64,000 bases of DNA from Stenotrophomonas nitritireducens (lineage in GTDB: Bacteria; Pseudomonadota; Gammaproteobacteria; Xanthomonadales; Xanthomonadaceae): assembly GCF_001700965.1 (NCBI RefSeq), contig NZ_CP016756.1, positions 62,001 to 126,000 on the forward strand. The letters run 5' to 3'. Below are positions 1 through 8,795 of the stretch, piece by piece. The notes beneath the pieces were generated by a model that did no database searches, had not been told where the DNA came from, and saw nothing but the letters and a program-made list of their open reading frames with translations. The translations under genes were made by a program, and so were the position numbers. How positions within the stretch are numbered: the stretch's first letter is position 1; each line of letters starts with the position of its first letter.

Positions 1-244
1 TCGAATCTGTGGATGGCGCGGCGACGTCTGTTGCTGCCGACGGGTTAATCCGTCTGTTGGACGGGGAAAGCCGTCGAAAAGCGTCAGAAACGGCGCAAAA
101 TCCATCATATCGAGGTCGACTTGGCGCCTTGACGCTGAAATCCAAGCATCAGAGCGCTTTGATCAGACCTTCCCTAGGCTCCATTAGGTCGGGGTTATCT
201 GGAACAGGATTGTTTCCAATGACGTGACAGGTCAGCGCATTTCA

Positions 245-586
245 TTAGCCGGCCACATCCATCAATGCCCAAGCACTCCCGGCCAGCAAATCCATGCGCT
301 GCTTCAGCACCGCGCCAGGTATCGACGTCACTGCAACAAGATTGATGCTCAGATCCTGCTGCGCACCGAACACGCGCGCATCGGGGTCGATCTTGGCCAA
401 CAAAGGGTCGATACGATCGGGATCGACTTGAGTTTTTCGCCACCGATTGAAGAAGTCAGGATGACTCAATGCGGCTTGAAGCTGTGCAGCGAACTCTTCG
501 GCCCCGTTCGCACTAAAGCTGAAATCCGGATCCAAGCCGCGCGCCAGCGATGGGTTCTGCAGATTGATGTAGTAGCGAACTAACAT
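245..586 (-). CDS. Unrecognised 113-aa protein downstream of moaA
   Basis: I do not recognise a family. The start is supported by a GAGGA ribosome-binding site 6 nt upstream of the ATG. The gene begins 27 nt after the end of moaA on the same strand, so the two are probably co-transcribed. The protein opens with an aromatic stretch (RYYINLQNP), is mixed acidic and hydrophobic, and shows no signal peptide or membrane span. A role in cofactor or redox metabolism is only suggested by the neighbour. Confidence 0.6.
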   Translation of the reverse strand: MLVRYYINLQNPSLARGLDPDFSFSANGAEEFAAQLQAALSHPDFFNRWRKTQVDPDRIDPLLAKIDPDARVFGAQQDLSINLVAVTSIPGAVLKQRMDLLAGSAWALMDVAG

Positions 587-613
587 TGGATTTCCTCAAG
601 TAAGCCCAATCCA

Positions 614-1680
614 CTAACCGCCAATGTAATGCATCTCGATCTTCTTATTGGTCCTGCCCGAACGCCATTGACCTCGCTGCTCACTGTATCGATCCGCCCG
701 AGCCTGCCAGATATCGCGCATCTTCTCCCTGAGGATCGTATCGCCCTGTCCTCCGCGCAACGTGGTTCGTAGGTCTGTGCCCTGGACCGCGAAAAGACAG
801 GTGTAGAACTTGCCATCCGAGGACAATCGCGCACGCGAGCAATCGCCGCAAAATGGCTTGCTGATGGACGAGATCAAGCCTATTTCCCCTGCCCCATCCA
901 GAAACCTGTAGCGCGTGGCCACCTCTCCAGGATAGTGCGCTGGTATGGGCTCCAAAGGCCATTGCTTGCCGATCACCGCCAGCAGTTCATCTGAGCAGAC
1001 AATGTGCCCCGAGCGCCACTGGTTGTGGCTCCCCACATCCATGTACTCGATAAACCTGACGATGATTCCTGTTGCGCGCGACCAACTCACCAGATCTGGC
1101 ACGGCGTGCTCATTCACACCTCGCTGAACCACCGTGTTCACTTTGATACCGCCGGGGAAGCCTGCTCGCACCGCCGCCTGCACGCCTACCAGCACCTCAC
1201 CCACCGAGCCTCGCCCCCCGCTCATTCGATGGAACAAAGTCGGATCCAGTGCATCCAGGCTCACCGTCACCCGATCCAGGCCTGCTTTACGCAGATCTAC
1301 CGCTTGACGAGCCAGCAACATCCCGTTGGTGGTGAGGGCAAGGTCGGATATTCCCGGAATGGCCTTTAATCTGCCCACCAGCTCCGGCAGGCCAGGCCTC
1401 AACAAAGGCTCCCCCCCGTCAATCGCAGCTTGCTCACGCCAAGGTCCGCTGCAGCCCTACAGACCCGCTCTATTTCAGCAAAGCTCAGCCTTTCGTCACT
1501 GTCGAGGAAGCGATACTGATCCCCGTATGTGCTCTCCGGCATGCAATAGATGCAGCGAAAGTTGCAGCGATCCATAACTGAGATTCGTAGATCAAGCAAC
1601 GGCCTTCCGCGAGCATCCAGTGTCGACGCGGATCGGACTTGAGCCTTCGAGGCTTCATAGCTTTTCACACTAGAACGCAT
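614..1680 (-). pseudogene. moaA: MoaA, GTP 3',8-cyclase, split by a one-base frameshift
   Basis: Radical-SAM enzyme of molybdenum cofactor synthesis, which converts GTP to 3',8-cH2GTP. The N-terminal part (1399-1680) carries the radical-SAM cluster motif [10 protein letters not shown] and ends in LTGGSLC-stop. The C-terminal part (614 to about 1405) resumes with [13 protein letters not shown], has the second Fe-S cysteines (FCGDCSRAR and YTCLFA), and ends in the conserved Gly-Gly tail. The expected junction is [10 protein letters not shown]. The break falls in a run of seven C on the plus strand (1412-1418); one extra base would restore a continuous protein of about 355 residues. Both halves are well conserved, so this is either a recent frameshift or a homopolymer sequencing error. 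The start at 1680 lies 75 nt behind ndh. Its presence near fdhD suggests former service to a molybdenum formate dehydrogenase. Confidence 0.9.
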
Positions 1681-1755
1681 ACGCCCTCAATGCAGCTTGA
1701 TCTTGGTGGATATCGATCTGCGCAGTAGGTTGGCCAGCATGTCAACACTGGTTCT

Positions 1756-2994
1756 TCACCATCCATGCAGGGCCACGCAGTGCATTCGATACAAAGAGCG
1801 ATACATGATCCTGGCCACTATCCCATCAACGAACAGTCGACCACTGATGAGTCCACCCATCAGGTTTCCCATAGCGCCTAGTCTTCCAAGTGACACCAAC
1901 GAGCCGAAATCCCTATACCGGAACAGTGGCAACCGTTCAGTGGGATGCGCCAATCGAACGCGCAGGGCTCGCAGGAGGAAGCCCACTTGCTGGTGGGCCG
2001 CTTGTGCTCTTGGTGGAACCCAGGCTGCCTGCTCAGTCCAATGGCACTGCGCGCAGTCTCCAATAGCGAAGATGGCATCGTCGTCCAGTGTTTGTAATGT
2101 CTGCCTCACCGCCAGTTGGCCCCGCTCGCCCACAATGAGTCCGTCCAGCTTTGAGAGCAGAGGCAGTGCCTTGATGCCTGCAGCCCACACTGTAAGGTCA
2201 GCGCCGTGAAACGTTACTTCGGATGTAAACAGACCTTGTGCGGTAACCTCTTTCACCTGCTCACGTAGTATCAGTTGGACGCCATAACGCTCCAAGAGTT
2301 CTGCAGCCGCCTCAGAAACCCGCTCAGGAAGGGTAGGTAGAATGCGATCCCCAGCCTCAATAGTCGAGATCTGGATATCCCGCATGGGATCAAGATGGTG
2401 CAGCCCATAGACGGACAGGAAGCGGGCCGTCTGTCGCAGCTCTGCAGCCAGTTCGACACCCGTCGCACCGCCGCCTACGATCATGATCCGCACACGGCGT
2501 TTGGATGGGGATTGGACGCTATCAGCGCGTATGCAGGCCGATACCAGACTGGCCCGAAATCGCTCCGCGTCCTGCACCGTGTCCAGAGCAAAAGTATGCT
2601 CATGTGCACCGGGGATGCCGAAGAAGTTGGTGATGCTGCCTACGGCCATGATCAACGTGTCATAGGGCAGTTCCCTAGCTGAGAACAACGCTCGCCCTTC
2701 GCCATCGAATACGGGGCCCACACTAACAAGCTGCTTCTTTCGATCCAGCCCCGTCATCGCGCCCTGCACGAAGTCGAAACCATGCCAGTAGCCCTGAGCT
2801 GCATAGTCAACCTGATGAACCCAAGGGTCCAGGCTCCCCGAAGCGACTTCATGGAGCAGTGGCTTCCAGACATGGAAAGGTTCTGGGTCTACCAGCGTTA
2901 CTTCAACGCCCACATCTCGGCCGTAGCGATCGCCCAACTGGGTGGCCAGCTCCAACCCCCCTGCCCCTCCCCCAACCACCACGACTCTATGCAT
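1756..2994 (-). CDS. ndh: Type II NADH:quinone oxidoreductase (NDH-2)
   Basis: Single-subunit, non-proton-pumping flavoprotein that passes electrons from NADH to membrane quinone. At 412 aa it is the usual length. An N-terminal FAD fold begins with VVVVGGGAGGLELA (about residues 4-17). A second nucleotide fold for NADH has IMIVGGGATGVELA (about residues 170-183). The C-terminal FAD motif AIGDCAQC lies around residue 310. There is no signal peptide, and membrane attachment would be through the C-terminal region as in other NDH-2 enzymes. moaA follows 75 nt downstream on the same strand. Such enzymes often allow respiration to continue under redox stress, which fits the peroxidase and chaperone neighbours (inference). 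Confidence 0.93.
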   Translation of the reverse strand: MHRVVVVGGGAGGLELATQLGDRYGRDVGVEVTLVDPEPFHVWKPLLHEVASGSLDPWVHQVDYAAQGYWHGFDFVQGAMTGLDRKKQLVSVGPVFDGEGRALFSARELPYDTLIMAVGSITNFFGIPGAHEHTFALDTVQDAERFRASLVSACIRADSVQSPSKRRVRIMIVGGGATGVELAAELRQTARFLSVYGLHHLDPMRDIQISTIEAGDRILPTLPERVSEAAAELLERYGVQLILREQVKEVTAQGLFTSEVTFHGADLTVWAAGIKALPLLSKLDGLIVGERGQLAVRQTLQTLDDDAIFAIGDCAQCHWTEQAAWVPPRAQAAHQQVGFLLRALRVRLAHPTERLPLFRYRDFGSLVSLGRLGAMGNLMGGLISGRLFVDGIVARIMYRSLYRMHCVALHGW

Positions 2995-3231
2995 TAGCGA
3001 GGTCTCTCTGATCGGTTAGCACTCCTGGCGATGGCCTTGCACGCCAGCCTGCACTGCACATTTGGCAGAGCAACAAGCATGCCAACCAGATGAGCCAACG
3101 AACTCAGTCTCTTGCATTGCATGCACCGCAAACCAAAGACAACTTGTCCACTGGCAGATAGACATTCTGTCCGCCAGGGCCATGCTTAGAGGCGTTAGGA
3201 TGAGACTGCCGCCCGCGCCAGGAGCAGTTAG

Positions 3232-3453
3232 ATGGACTACGTAAAGCTTCCCAATGACGTGGCAGTGACCAATCTCATCCTGCAGAACCTGATCAGAAAA
3301 CTCTTAGAGCGAGGCGCCTTGTCCGAACAAGACATCCGTAGCCTGCTCTTGATATCAGCCGAGAACATCGACCTTGTGGGCGATGAACTCACTCGTCCGG
3401 CGGCGCAAGCCATCGTTCAATCCCATCTACTGCCGGCTATTCTCCAGCGATAG
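3232..3453 (+). CDS. Unrecognised 73-aa small protein
   Basis: Small plus-strand ORF between the minus-strand ndh and cbpM. An AGGAG-like site lies just upstream of the ATG. The sequence is leucine-rich and predicted helical (VTNLILQNLIRKLLERGALSEQ), with no cysteine, signal or clear membrane span. No family is recognised. It may be a regulator or adaptor; nothing in the sequence decides this. Confidence 0.5.
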   Translation: MDYVKLPNDVAVTNLILQNLIRKLLERGALSEQDIRSLLLISAENIDLVGDELTRPAAQAIVQSHLLPAILQR

Positions 3454-3479
3454 GCATAAACACCATGGAGTCAGAAGAC

Positions 3480-3782
3480 TCAGAACACGGAATCCTCGTT
3501 CGAAGCGCCTAATGGTCCCAGCTCATGCTGAATCGACCTGAGCACCCTGCGCAGCGCGTGGATCTGATCGACCAAATGCAATGCCACCTCGATACCCGCA
3601 TCGTTCACGCCAAAGTCCGCACTAAGATCCCGAACGAAGTAGACCCGCGCCACATCCACCGCTGTCAGGTGAACACCCACTTCGGTCTTTGATGGAGTGA
3701 CCCACTCGTTCTCAATCCAATGTTGCAGGACTTCACGCTTGATGCCGGAGTTGGATAGGAACACCTCGATATCAATGTTCAT
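3480..3782 (-). CDS. cbpM: CbpM-like chaperone modulator (MerR-type fold)
   Basis: Small partner of the DnaJ homologue CbpA that binds its J-domain and restrains it. The 100-aa protein has the expected MerR-like helix-turn-helix region ([18 protein letters not shown]) and a helical C-terminal part ([20 protein letters not shown]). I chose the ATG at 3782 because it overlaps the cbpA stop codon as ATGA, the normal arrangement for this pair. The longer reading to 3827 would run inside cbpA. Translational coupling fits a fixed stoichiometry with CbpA. Confidence 0.82.
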   Translation of the reverse strand: MNIDIEVFLSNSGIKREVLQHWIENEWVTPSKTEVGVHLTAVDVARVYFVRDLSADFGVNDAGIEVALHLVDQIHALRRVLRSIQHELGPLGASNEDSVF

Positions 3783-4684
3783 TGCTTGCTCTCCTGGCGT
3801 GGGTCGAAGGAACGCCCAGCCTCCCACGCGTCTACAAAGTCTTTCAGAGCAGGATCAACTGGCCTCGGCAGTGCGATCCGCAGCTTGACGAACTCATCTC
3901 CCCTGCCCCCTCCGCGGATTGGCATCCCATGGCCCTTCAACCGCATCTTCACACTGCCGTCTGAACCCGGTGGAACCGTCACCTCGAGCCTGCCAGTGGG
4001 CGTCGGCACGCGAACTTTCCCACCAAGCACGGCTTCGCTGAGCGATATCGGAATCTCAATGGTCAGATCATCACCATCGCGTGTGAAGCGAGCATCTGGC
4101 CTGACTTCGAGCTCAATCAGCGCATCGCCCGCCCTGCCTTTGCCAGCGCCCGGTGCGCCTTTGCCCCTCAATCTTATGGCCTGCCCGTCCACCACACCGG
4201 CCGGCACCACGACGTCCAACGTGTCGCCTGTGGGCAAGGTCAAACGCTTCTTTCCGCCCTCGATGGCCTCAGACAGGTCAATGGACAAGCGATAGTGGAG
4301 ATCCTGTCCGGGACGGTTGGCTCGAGCCTGTGCGCTTCGCCGCATCAGATCGGCGAACGGATCATCGCCCTGCATGAAGTCCGCATAGGCATCATCACCA
4401 CCGTATCCATACGCCTGCTCGGAATCGGCATAGTCACGGTAATAGTTATGCCGCGGCCTTTCGGCGCCGGTCTCATCGATCTCCCCCGCATCAAATCGCG
4501 CTCGTTTCTCAGGATCGCTGAGCAAGCGGTAGGCATTGTTAACGTCCTTGAATGTCTCCTCAGCCGCCTTATCGCCGGGATTCAAATCGGGATGTAGCTT
4601 CCTGGCCAGCCGACGATAGGCCTTCTTGATCTGATCAAGGGATGCGTTGGCCTCGACGCCAAGCACTTGGTATGGATTGCTCAA
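3779..4684 (-). CDS. cbpA: CbpA, DnaJ-class co-chaperone
   Basis: Co-chaperone and nucleoid-associated protein of the DnaJ family; it stimulates DnaK ATPase and is known in E. coli as curved-DNA-binding protein. The J-domain occupies residues 1-70 with the HPD signature ([12 protein letters not shown]). A Gly/Asp-rich linker follows, then two beta-barrel C-terminal domains (about 115-290) with LRGKGAPG and LKGHGMP motifs. There is no zinc-finger region, so this is CbpA-type rather than DnaJ. At 301 aa it matches the family. cbpM overlaps it by 4 nt. The gene lies on the minus strand behind the histidine-kinase remnant. Confidence 0.92.
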   Translation of the reverse strand: MSNPYQVLGVEANASLDQIKKAYRRLARKLHPDLNPGDKAAEETFKDVNNAYRLLSDPEKRARFDAGEIDETGAERPRHNYYRDYADSEQAYGYGGDDAYADFMQGDDPFADLMRRSAQARANRPGQDLHYRLSIDLSEAIEGGKKRLTLPTGDTLDVVVPAGVVDGQAIRLRGKGAPGAGKGRAGDALIELEVRPDARFTRDGDDLTIEIPISLSEAVLGGKVRVPTPTGRLEVTVPPGSDGSVKMRLKGHGMPIRGGGRGDEFVKLRIALPRPVDPALKDFVDAWEAGRSFDPRQESKQ

Positions 4685-4733
4685 AACCTAATCTCCACAG
4701 ACGTGTTCACTTCAGATGCCCGATAGAGGGCGA

Positions 4734-5062
4734 TCAAGGGACGCTTTCGGGCAGCCAGAGGGTAAAGGTTGCCCCTTTTCCAACGCCACTTGTAACGGTG
4801 AGTGTGCCCGCCTGCCTGACAGCCAGCATCTGACTGATGGACAAGCCAAGCCCCGTCCCCTCCTGCTGCTTGGTCGAAACGAAGGGGTCAAAGATGCGGT
4901 CGAGCATATCTGCCGTAATGCCCGCTCCGGTGTCCGCCACCTGAATGGCCACTCCCGCATCGCCCGTGGCGCTCTCTGCATCCACCGTCCGGAGCACCAA
5001 TTTCCCGCCTTTGGGCATGGCATGGATGGCATTGACGATGAGATTGACCAGAATCTGCTGGA
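4734..5062 (-). pseudogene. C-terminal fragment of a sensor histidine kinase
   Basis: Only the ATP-binding (HATPase) half remains: N-box VNLIVNAIHAM, G1 box VADTGAGI, F-box IFDPFVSTK and G2 box GTGLGLSIS. The DHp domain with the phospho-accepting His and any sensor region are missing. The reading frame upstream of about 5060 no longer encodes kinase sequence; it passes into the start of an unrelated transporter in another frame. This is a deletion remnant, most likely non-functional. Confidence 0.85.
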
Positions 5063-5229
5063 CTGGACAGAGGCAACCAGAAGACACTGAATCCATAGGC
5101 CATGCCGATGCACAAATGCATCGCCAGCGCACAAGGCGGAACCAGCCATCGGTTAAACCCAGGTCGCGCAACACTGCGGGACTTGTCCAGAAACCCTACT
5201 GTGGCCCCACTGTTGGCTGCCTTCTCCAT
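5060..5229 (-). pseudogene. N-terminal fragment of an OFA-type MFS transporter (oxalate/formate antiporter family)
   Basis: An ATG at 5229 has a strong GGAGGAGATGT ribosome-binding site. It starts about 55 residues typical of OFA-family transporters, including NRWLVPPCALAMHLCIG and AYGFSVFWLPLS, the first membrane segment. The similarity stops abruptly at about 5060-5066, where the sequence becomes the end of a histidine kinase in a different frame. The rest of the 12-helix transporter is gone. OFA transporters commonly sit with formate or oxalate catabolic genes, consistent with fdhD reading divergently from here. Confidence 0.75.
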
Positions 5230-5524
5230 ACATCTCCTCCCAAAGATTGCTGGTATCGACATTGGCCCACGATGGAGTGGGCCTGCGCGCCAGGATGTTG
5301 TTGGCCCGCAAGACGCTACCACCGCGTTAGAGACATAATGTCCGGACCGGACGGACAGAATGTCCAATCGCGAAACCTGCTTCCGCGGCTCTGTTAGAGG
5401 GAGGGTTTACGACCCGATCGGGAAAGGTCTATCCTCACCCGGCTCGTCGACAGTTTGTCCGACGATGTTCTGATGGCCAGCGAGGCCATTGACCTTTAGC
5501 GCCATGGGGTGGACGGGTGAAGGC

Positions 5525-6349
5525 ATGACATGCGTAACCAACACCGGCTCGCCCCTCAAGTATGCGCAACGCCCGATCTGGCGCGTGCAGGGCGAAGTAG
5601 GCGTCAAGACAAGTGATCAGGTCGCCGAGGAAGTGCCTATCGCTATGCTCTGCAACGATCGCTCCTATGCCGTGATGATGGCAACCCCCGGCGATCTGGA
5701 TGATTTCGCACTGGGCTTCTCCTTGACCGAAGGATTGATCCACCATCCAGATCAGTTGTTGGATGTCCAAACCAATAGCTATGTGGAAGGGATTTCCCTT
5801 TCCATGCAAGTTGCATCCGAGGCGCCGGTCAACTCGCTTTCTACGGATGACCAAAGATTGCTCCCTGGTCGCAGCGGGTGCGGCATTTGCGGCACCCGAC
5901 AACTTGAAGACCTTGTTCGGCAGCCACTCCCGGTCGCTGACGTGCGGTCGTTCTCCGCGCATGCATTGCGCCATGCCTTGGCGACACTCAACCAGCACCA
6001 ACCCATCAATGATGCGACCGGCTCCATGCACGCCGCGGCCTGGGCCGATGCCAACGGTGATACTCAAATCACACGCGAAGACGTGGGAAGACACAACGCT
6101 TTGGACAAACTCATCGGCGCGCTCAGGCGCAAGGCGACCAATCCAGTCGACGGCTTCGTTCTCATATCCAGCCGGGCCAGCTATGAAATGATCGCCAAGG
6201 CAGCAAGCGCAGGCGTGAGCATGATTGCGGCGATCTCTGCACCTACGGCCCTGGCGATCGATCTGGCACGCGGCGCAGGCATATGCCTCGTCGGCTTTTC
6301 CCAGCCTCAACGCTACAACATCTACACCTATCCGGAGCGCCTGATATGA
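5525..6349 (+). CDS. fdhD: FdhD, sulfur carrier for formate dehydrogenase
   Basis: Transfers sulfur from a desulfurase to the molybdenum cofactor so that formate dehydrogenase becomes active. The hallmarks are the CxxC-type motif RSGCGICGTRQL (about residue 115) and the conserved EDVGRHNALDKLIG segment (about residue 180). I prefer the ATG at 5525 because GAAGG precedes it closely; an in-frame ATG at 5489 is possible. It is the first gene of a coupled operon: its TGA overlaps the ATG of the MscS-like gene. No formate dehydrogenase structural gene is in the window, so FdhD is either an orphan left after a deletion or serves an enzyme elsewhere. Confidence 0.9.
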   Translation: MTCVTNTGSPLKYAQRPIWRVQGEVGVKTSDQVAEEVPIAMLCNDRSYAVMMATPGDLDDFALGFSLTEGLIHHPDQLLDVQTNSYVEGISLSMQVASEAPVNSLSTDDQRLLPGRSGCGICGTRQLEDLVRQPLPVADVRSFSAHALRHALATLNQHQPINDATGSMHAAAWADANGDTQITREDVGRHNALDKLIGALRRKATNPVDGFVLISSRASYEMIAKAASAGVSMIAAISAPTALAIDLARGAGICLVGFSQPQRYNIYTYPERLI

Positions 6350-6909
6350 CCATGCGCCTGGGAATGCACCCGCTGACTGAAAGCGCAGGCCCATTGCTGG
6401 CGCCAAGCTCACTCATAGGCGCAGTCGCAATAGGGCTCGTGGTGCTCTGCATCTGTGCCACGCTGGCCTGGTTTACACGCCGGACCGCCAAACGCTTGGA
6501 GCACCGGCTTTCAGACGTGACGGTATTACAGTTCGCCAGTGTCTTTGTGCAAATGCTGATCTATCTGTTTGGAACAGCCGCATTCGCCCACATTGTCCCC
6601 GAGCTTCGCACCCTTGGCACCGCCCTTCTGGCCGGCGCGAGCATCATTTCGGTGGTAATCGGCTTGGCTGCCCAAGACACCCTTGGCAATCTCATCGCGG
6701 GCTTTTCCCTCGTGCTCTCCAAAGCCATTCGCGTGGGCGATGATGTGCGGATCTACTCTCCCGTTGGCACCATCTCAGCGCGCGTGAAGGAAATATCCCT
6801 GGGCTTCACCTCTTTGATAGATGAAGAATCCAATGAAGTCGTCATTCCCAACGGCGTCATCATGAATGGGGCTGTGGTCCGTATAGTCAATGCCGCAAAG
6901 AAAGGATGA
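6346..6909 (+). CDS. Short MscS-family mechanosensitive channel
   Basis: Small-conductance mechanosensitive channel family, inner membrane. The 187-aa protein has two or three N-terminal hydrophobic segments (about residues 20-42, 60-80 and 88-112). It then has the MscS pore/beta signature GLAAQDTLGNLIAGFSLVL and AIRVGDDVRI, and the beta-domain element VVIPNGVIMNG. It stops soon after the beta domain, so the large C-terminal cage of E. coli MscS (286 aa) is absent. Its ATG overlaps the fdhD stop codon, and its own stop overlaps the next ATG, so the whole set is translationally coupled. Confidence 0.85.
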   Translation: MTMRLGMHPLTESAGPLLAPSSLIGAVAIGLVVLCICATLAWFTRRTAKRLEHRLSDVTVLQFASVFVQMLIYLFGTAAFAHIVPELRTLGTALLAGASIISVVIGLAAQDTLGNLIAGFSLVLSKAIRVGDDVRIYSPVGTISARVKEISLGFTSLIDEESNEVVIPNGVIMNGAVVRIVNAAKKG

Positions 6910-7763
6910 GTTCACAGGGTTTCCCCCGACCCGTGCCATACCAGACATCGTTTGAGCGAGGGATCCAAGCCATGGCACAGCCGGAAATATATACCGAGCA
7001 ACAGATTCACCAGGCCATCATCAACAATGAGATGTTCTTGGAGTATATGCCCACGGTTTCATTGGCCGAGAATCTGCGCTGCGTGGGCGCAGAAGCCTTG
7101 GTCCGATGGAAGCATGACGGCCATGTTGTCGAGCCAATGGCCTTTGTGCGGGTAGTGGAGAACACGCCGGTCGCCGGTGCGTTAACCTACTGGGTGATTG
7201 ACCAAGTGGCCAAGGAGCTTGGGCCCTGGCTCAAGAGAAATCCTTGCACCCAGATCGGCATCAACGTTCCCCCCGAGGTCCTGGGCCGTGGCGGGTTCGA
7301 GTATGTGGCCCGCACATCAAAGCTGCTGGACTACCCTGGCTCCATCCTGCTGGAGGTCACCGAGCGGGGCATCCCTGACAGGCTAGGCCTCGAAGAGCTC
7401 AAAGAAGTATCGGATGAAGGTGTATCCATCGGCCTGGATGACATCGGGGCACGAAGCCGGAACCTGCTGGTGCTCTTCCAGGCACCGGTGGACGTGATCA
7501 AATTGGATCGCGAGGTTACGCGTAGTATCGATGACGGGGGGCACAGCGAACTTCTGCAGGAGCTGGCACCCCTCATCCATGCCAGCGGACGAAAGGTCGT
7601 GGCCGAGTGCGTCGAGCGTATCGAACAAGAATCAGCGCTTCGTAAGGCAGGCATTGAGATGGCACAAGGATGGCTGTATTCGAAGTCCCTGCCCGCGGAA
7701 GAATTCATGGCCTGGCACGCGGCACATCAGCACGCAAAGAATGAGCAACAGGAGCAGGTGTGA
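6906..7763 (+). CDS. EAL-domain cyclic-di-GMP phosphodiesterase
   Basis: Stand-alone EAL domain, predicted to hydrolyse c-di-GMP. The catalytic set is intact: the EAL motif (GAEALVRW), the Asn of INVPPEVL, the Glu pair of LEVTERG, LDDIGA in place of DDFG, the Lys of IKLDREVT, both Glu in AECVE, and the Gln of MAQGW. There is no GGDEF, PAS or membrane part. I used the ATG at 6906 that overlaps the MscS stop; an internal ATG at 6972 preceded by GAGGGA is an alternative. Co-translation with the peroxidase gene is unusual for an encapsulin locus. Confidence 0.9.
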   Translation: MSSQGFPRPVPYQTSFERGIQAMAQPEIYTEQQIHQAIINNEMFLEYMPTVSLAENLRCVGAEALVRWKHDGHVVEPMAFVRVVENTPVAGALTYWVIDQVAKELGPWLKRNPCTQIGINVPPEVLGRGGFEYVARTSKLLDYPGSILLEVTERGIPDRLGLEELKEVSDEGVSIGLDDIGARSRNLLVLFQAPVDVIKLDREVTRSIDDGGHSELLQELAPLIHASGRKVVAECVERIEQESALRKAGIEMAQGWLYSKSLPAEEFMAWHAAHQHAKNEQQEQV

Positions 7764-8791
7764 CCTCAGCTATCTCCCAACCGGTCGTAACCAAGATCAC
7801 TCGGGCGGCCATTTTTCTTGTAGTCGTCTTCAAACAAGACGCCGATCCGCTAAAGGCATGCGGCGCATTGTGCTCGGACATGAGTTCCATACTCCGTGCG
7901 ATAGGCTCCCGTGCGCCCGAGGCGGGCCTGTCTTGCATCATGGGGTTTGGTTCCGACGCGTGGGATAGGCTCTTTGGGCAGCCCAGACCCAAGGACCTCC
8001 ACCCGTTCCGCGAGATCAAAGGTCAACATCATGCGGTCTCAACGCCCGGCGATGTCCTTTTCCATATCCGCGCCGATCGCATGGACTTGTGTTTCGAACT
8101 GGCGTCGGTCCTGATAGAGCGTCTGGGGGCTGATATCGCCACGACGGACGAAGTCCATGGTTTCAGCTATTTTGACAGCCGCGACCTCATCGGCTTTGTC
8201 GATGGCACAGAAAATCCTGCAGATCAGGACGCCGTAGATGCGGTCATCATCGGCGAGGAGGACCCCTCTTTCGCAGGTGGAAGCTACGTGATCATCCAGA
8301 AGTATCTGCACGACCTCACCGCGTGGAACAGGCTTCCCGTTTCGACCCAAGAGGCCATCATCGGGCGCAAGAAGCTCTCCAATATCGAGATTGCCGACGA
8401 AGAGAAGGCCCCCTACGCCCACAACGTCCTGACTAACATCACCAAAGATGGCAAACAGTTGCAGATCCTTCGGGACAACATGCCCTTCGGAGATGCAGGC
8501 AAGGGAGAGTTTGGCACCTATTTCATTGGCTACGCCCGCTCGCCCGAACGCACCGAGCAGATGCTCACCAATATGTTCGTCGGCAATCCGCCCGGCAACT
8601 ACGACCGCCTGCTTGATTTCAGCAAAGCCATCACAGGAAGCCTGTTCTTTGTTCCCTCGGTGGATCTGCTCGAAACCCTTCCCGCACGCCCCGACTCACC
8701 GCCAGCAACCCGAGACGGGGGCTCTGCTCCCGCGGAAACTGACAGTGAGAAGGACGGTTCACTCCGCATTGGATCATTGAAAGGAGAGTAG
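7760..8791 (+). CDS. DyP-type heme peroxidase, encapsulin cargo
   Basis: Dye-decolourising peroxidase, a heme enzyme using H2O2 on phenolic and dye-like substrates. It has the family signature GFVDGTENP with the catalytic Asp (about residue 150), a likely proximal heme His in APYAHN (about residue 220) and the distal Arg in LRDNMPFG. After the catalytic domain a flexible Pro/Ser/Asp-rich linker leads to a C-terminal targeting peptide, DGSLRIGSLKGE, matching known encapsulin cargo-loading peptides. Translation starts at a GTG that overlaps the EAL stop codon. The enzyme is predicted to be packed inside the shell made by the next gene. Confidence 0.94.
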   Translation: MTSAISQPVVTKITRAAIFLVVVFKQDADPLKACGALCSDMSSILRAIGSRAPEAGLSCIMGFGSDAWDRLFGQPRPKDLHPFREIKGQHHAVSTPGDVLFHIRADRMDLCFELASVLIERLGADIATTDEVHGFSYFDSRDLIGFVDGTENPADQDAVDAVIIGEEDPSFAGGSYVIIQKYLHDLTAWNRLPVSTQEAIIGRKKLSNIEIADEEKAPYAHNVLTNITKDGKQLQILRDNMPFGDAGKGEFGTYFIGYARSPERTEQMLTNMFVGNPPGNYDRLLDFSKAITGSLFFVPSVDLLETLPARPDSPPATRDGGSAPAETDSEKDGSLRIGSLKGE

Positions 8792-8795
8792 CCCC

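Noticed and set aside
1-244. Small plus-strand ORF at 9-227
   Set aside because: No start signal, no family, and it overlaps the end of the minus-strand gene region; left unannotated.
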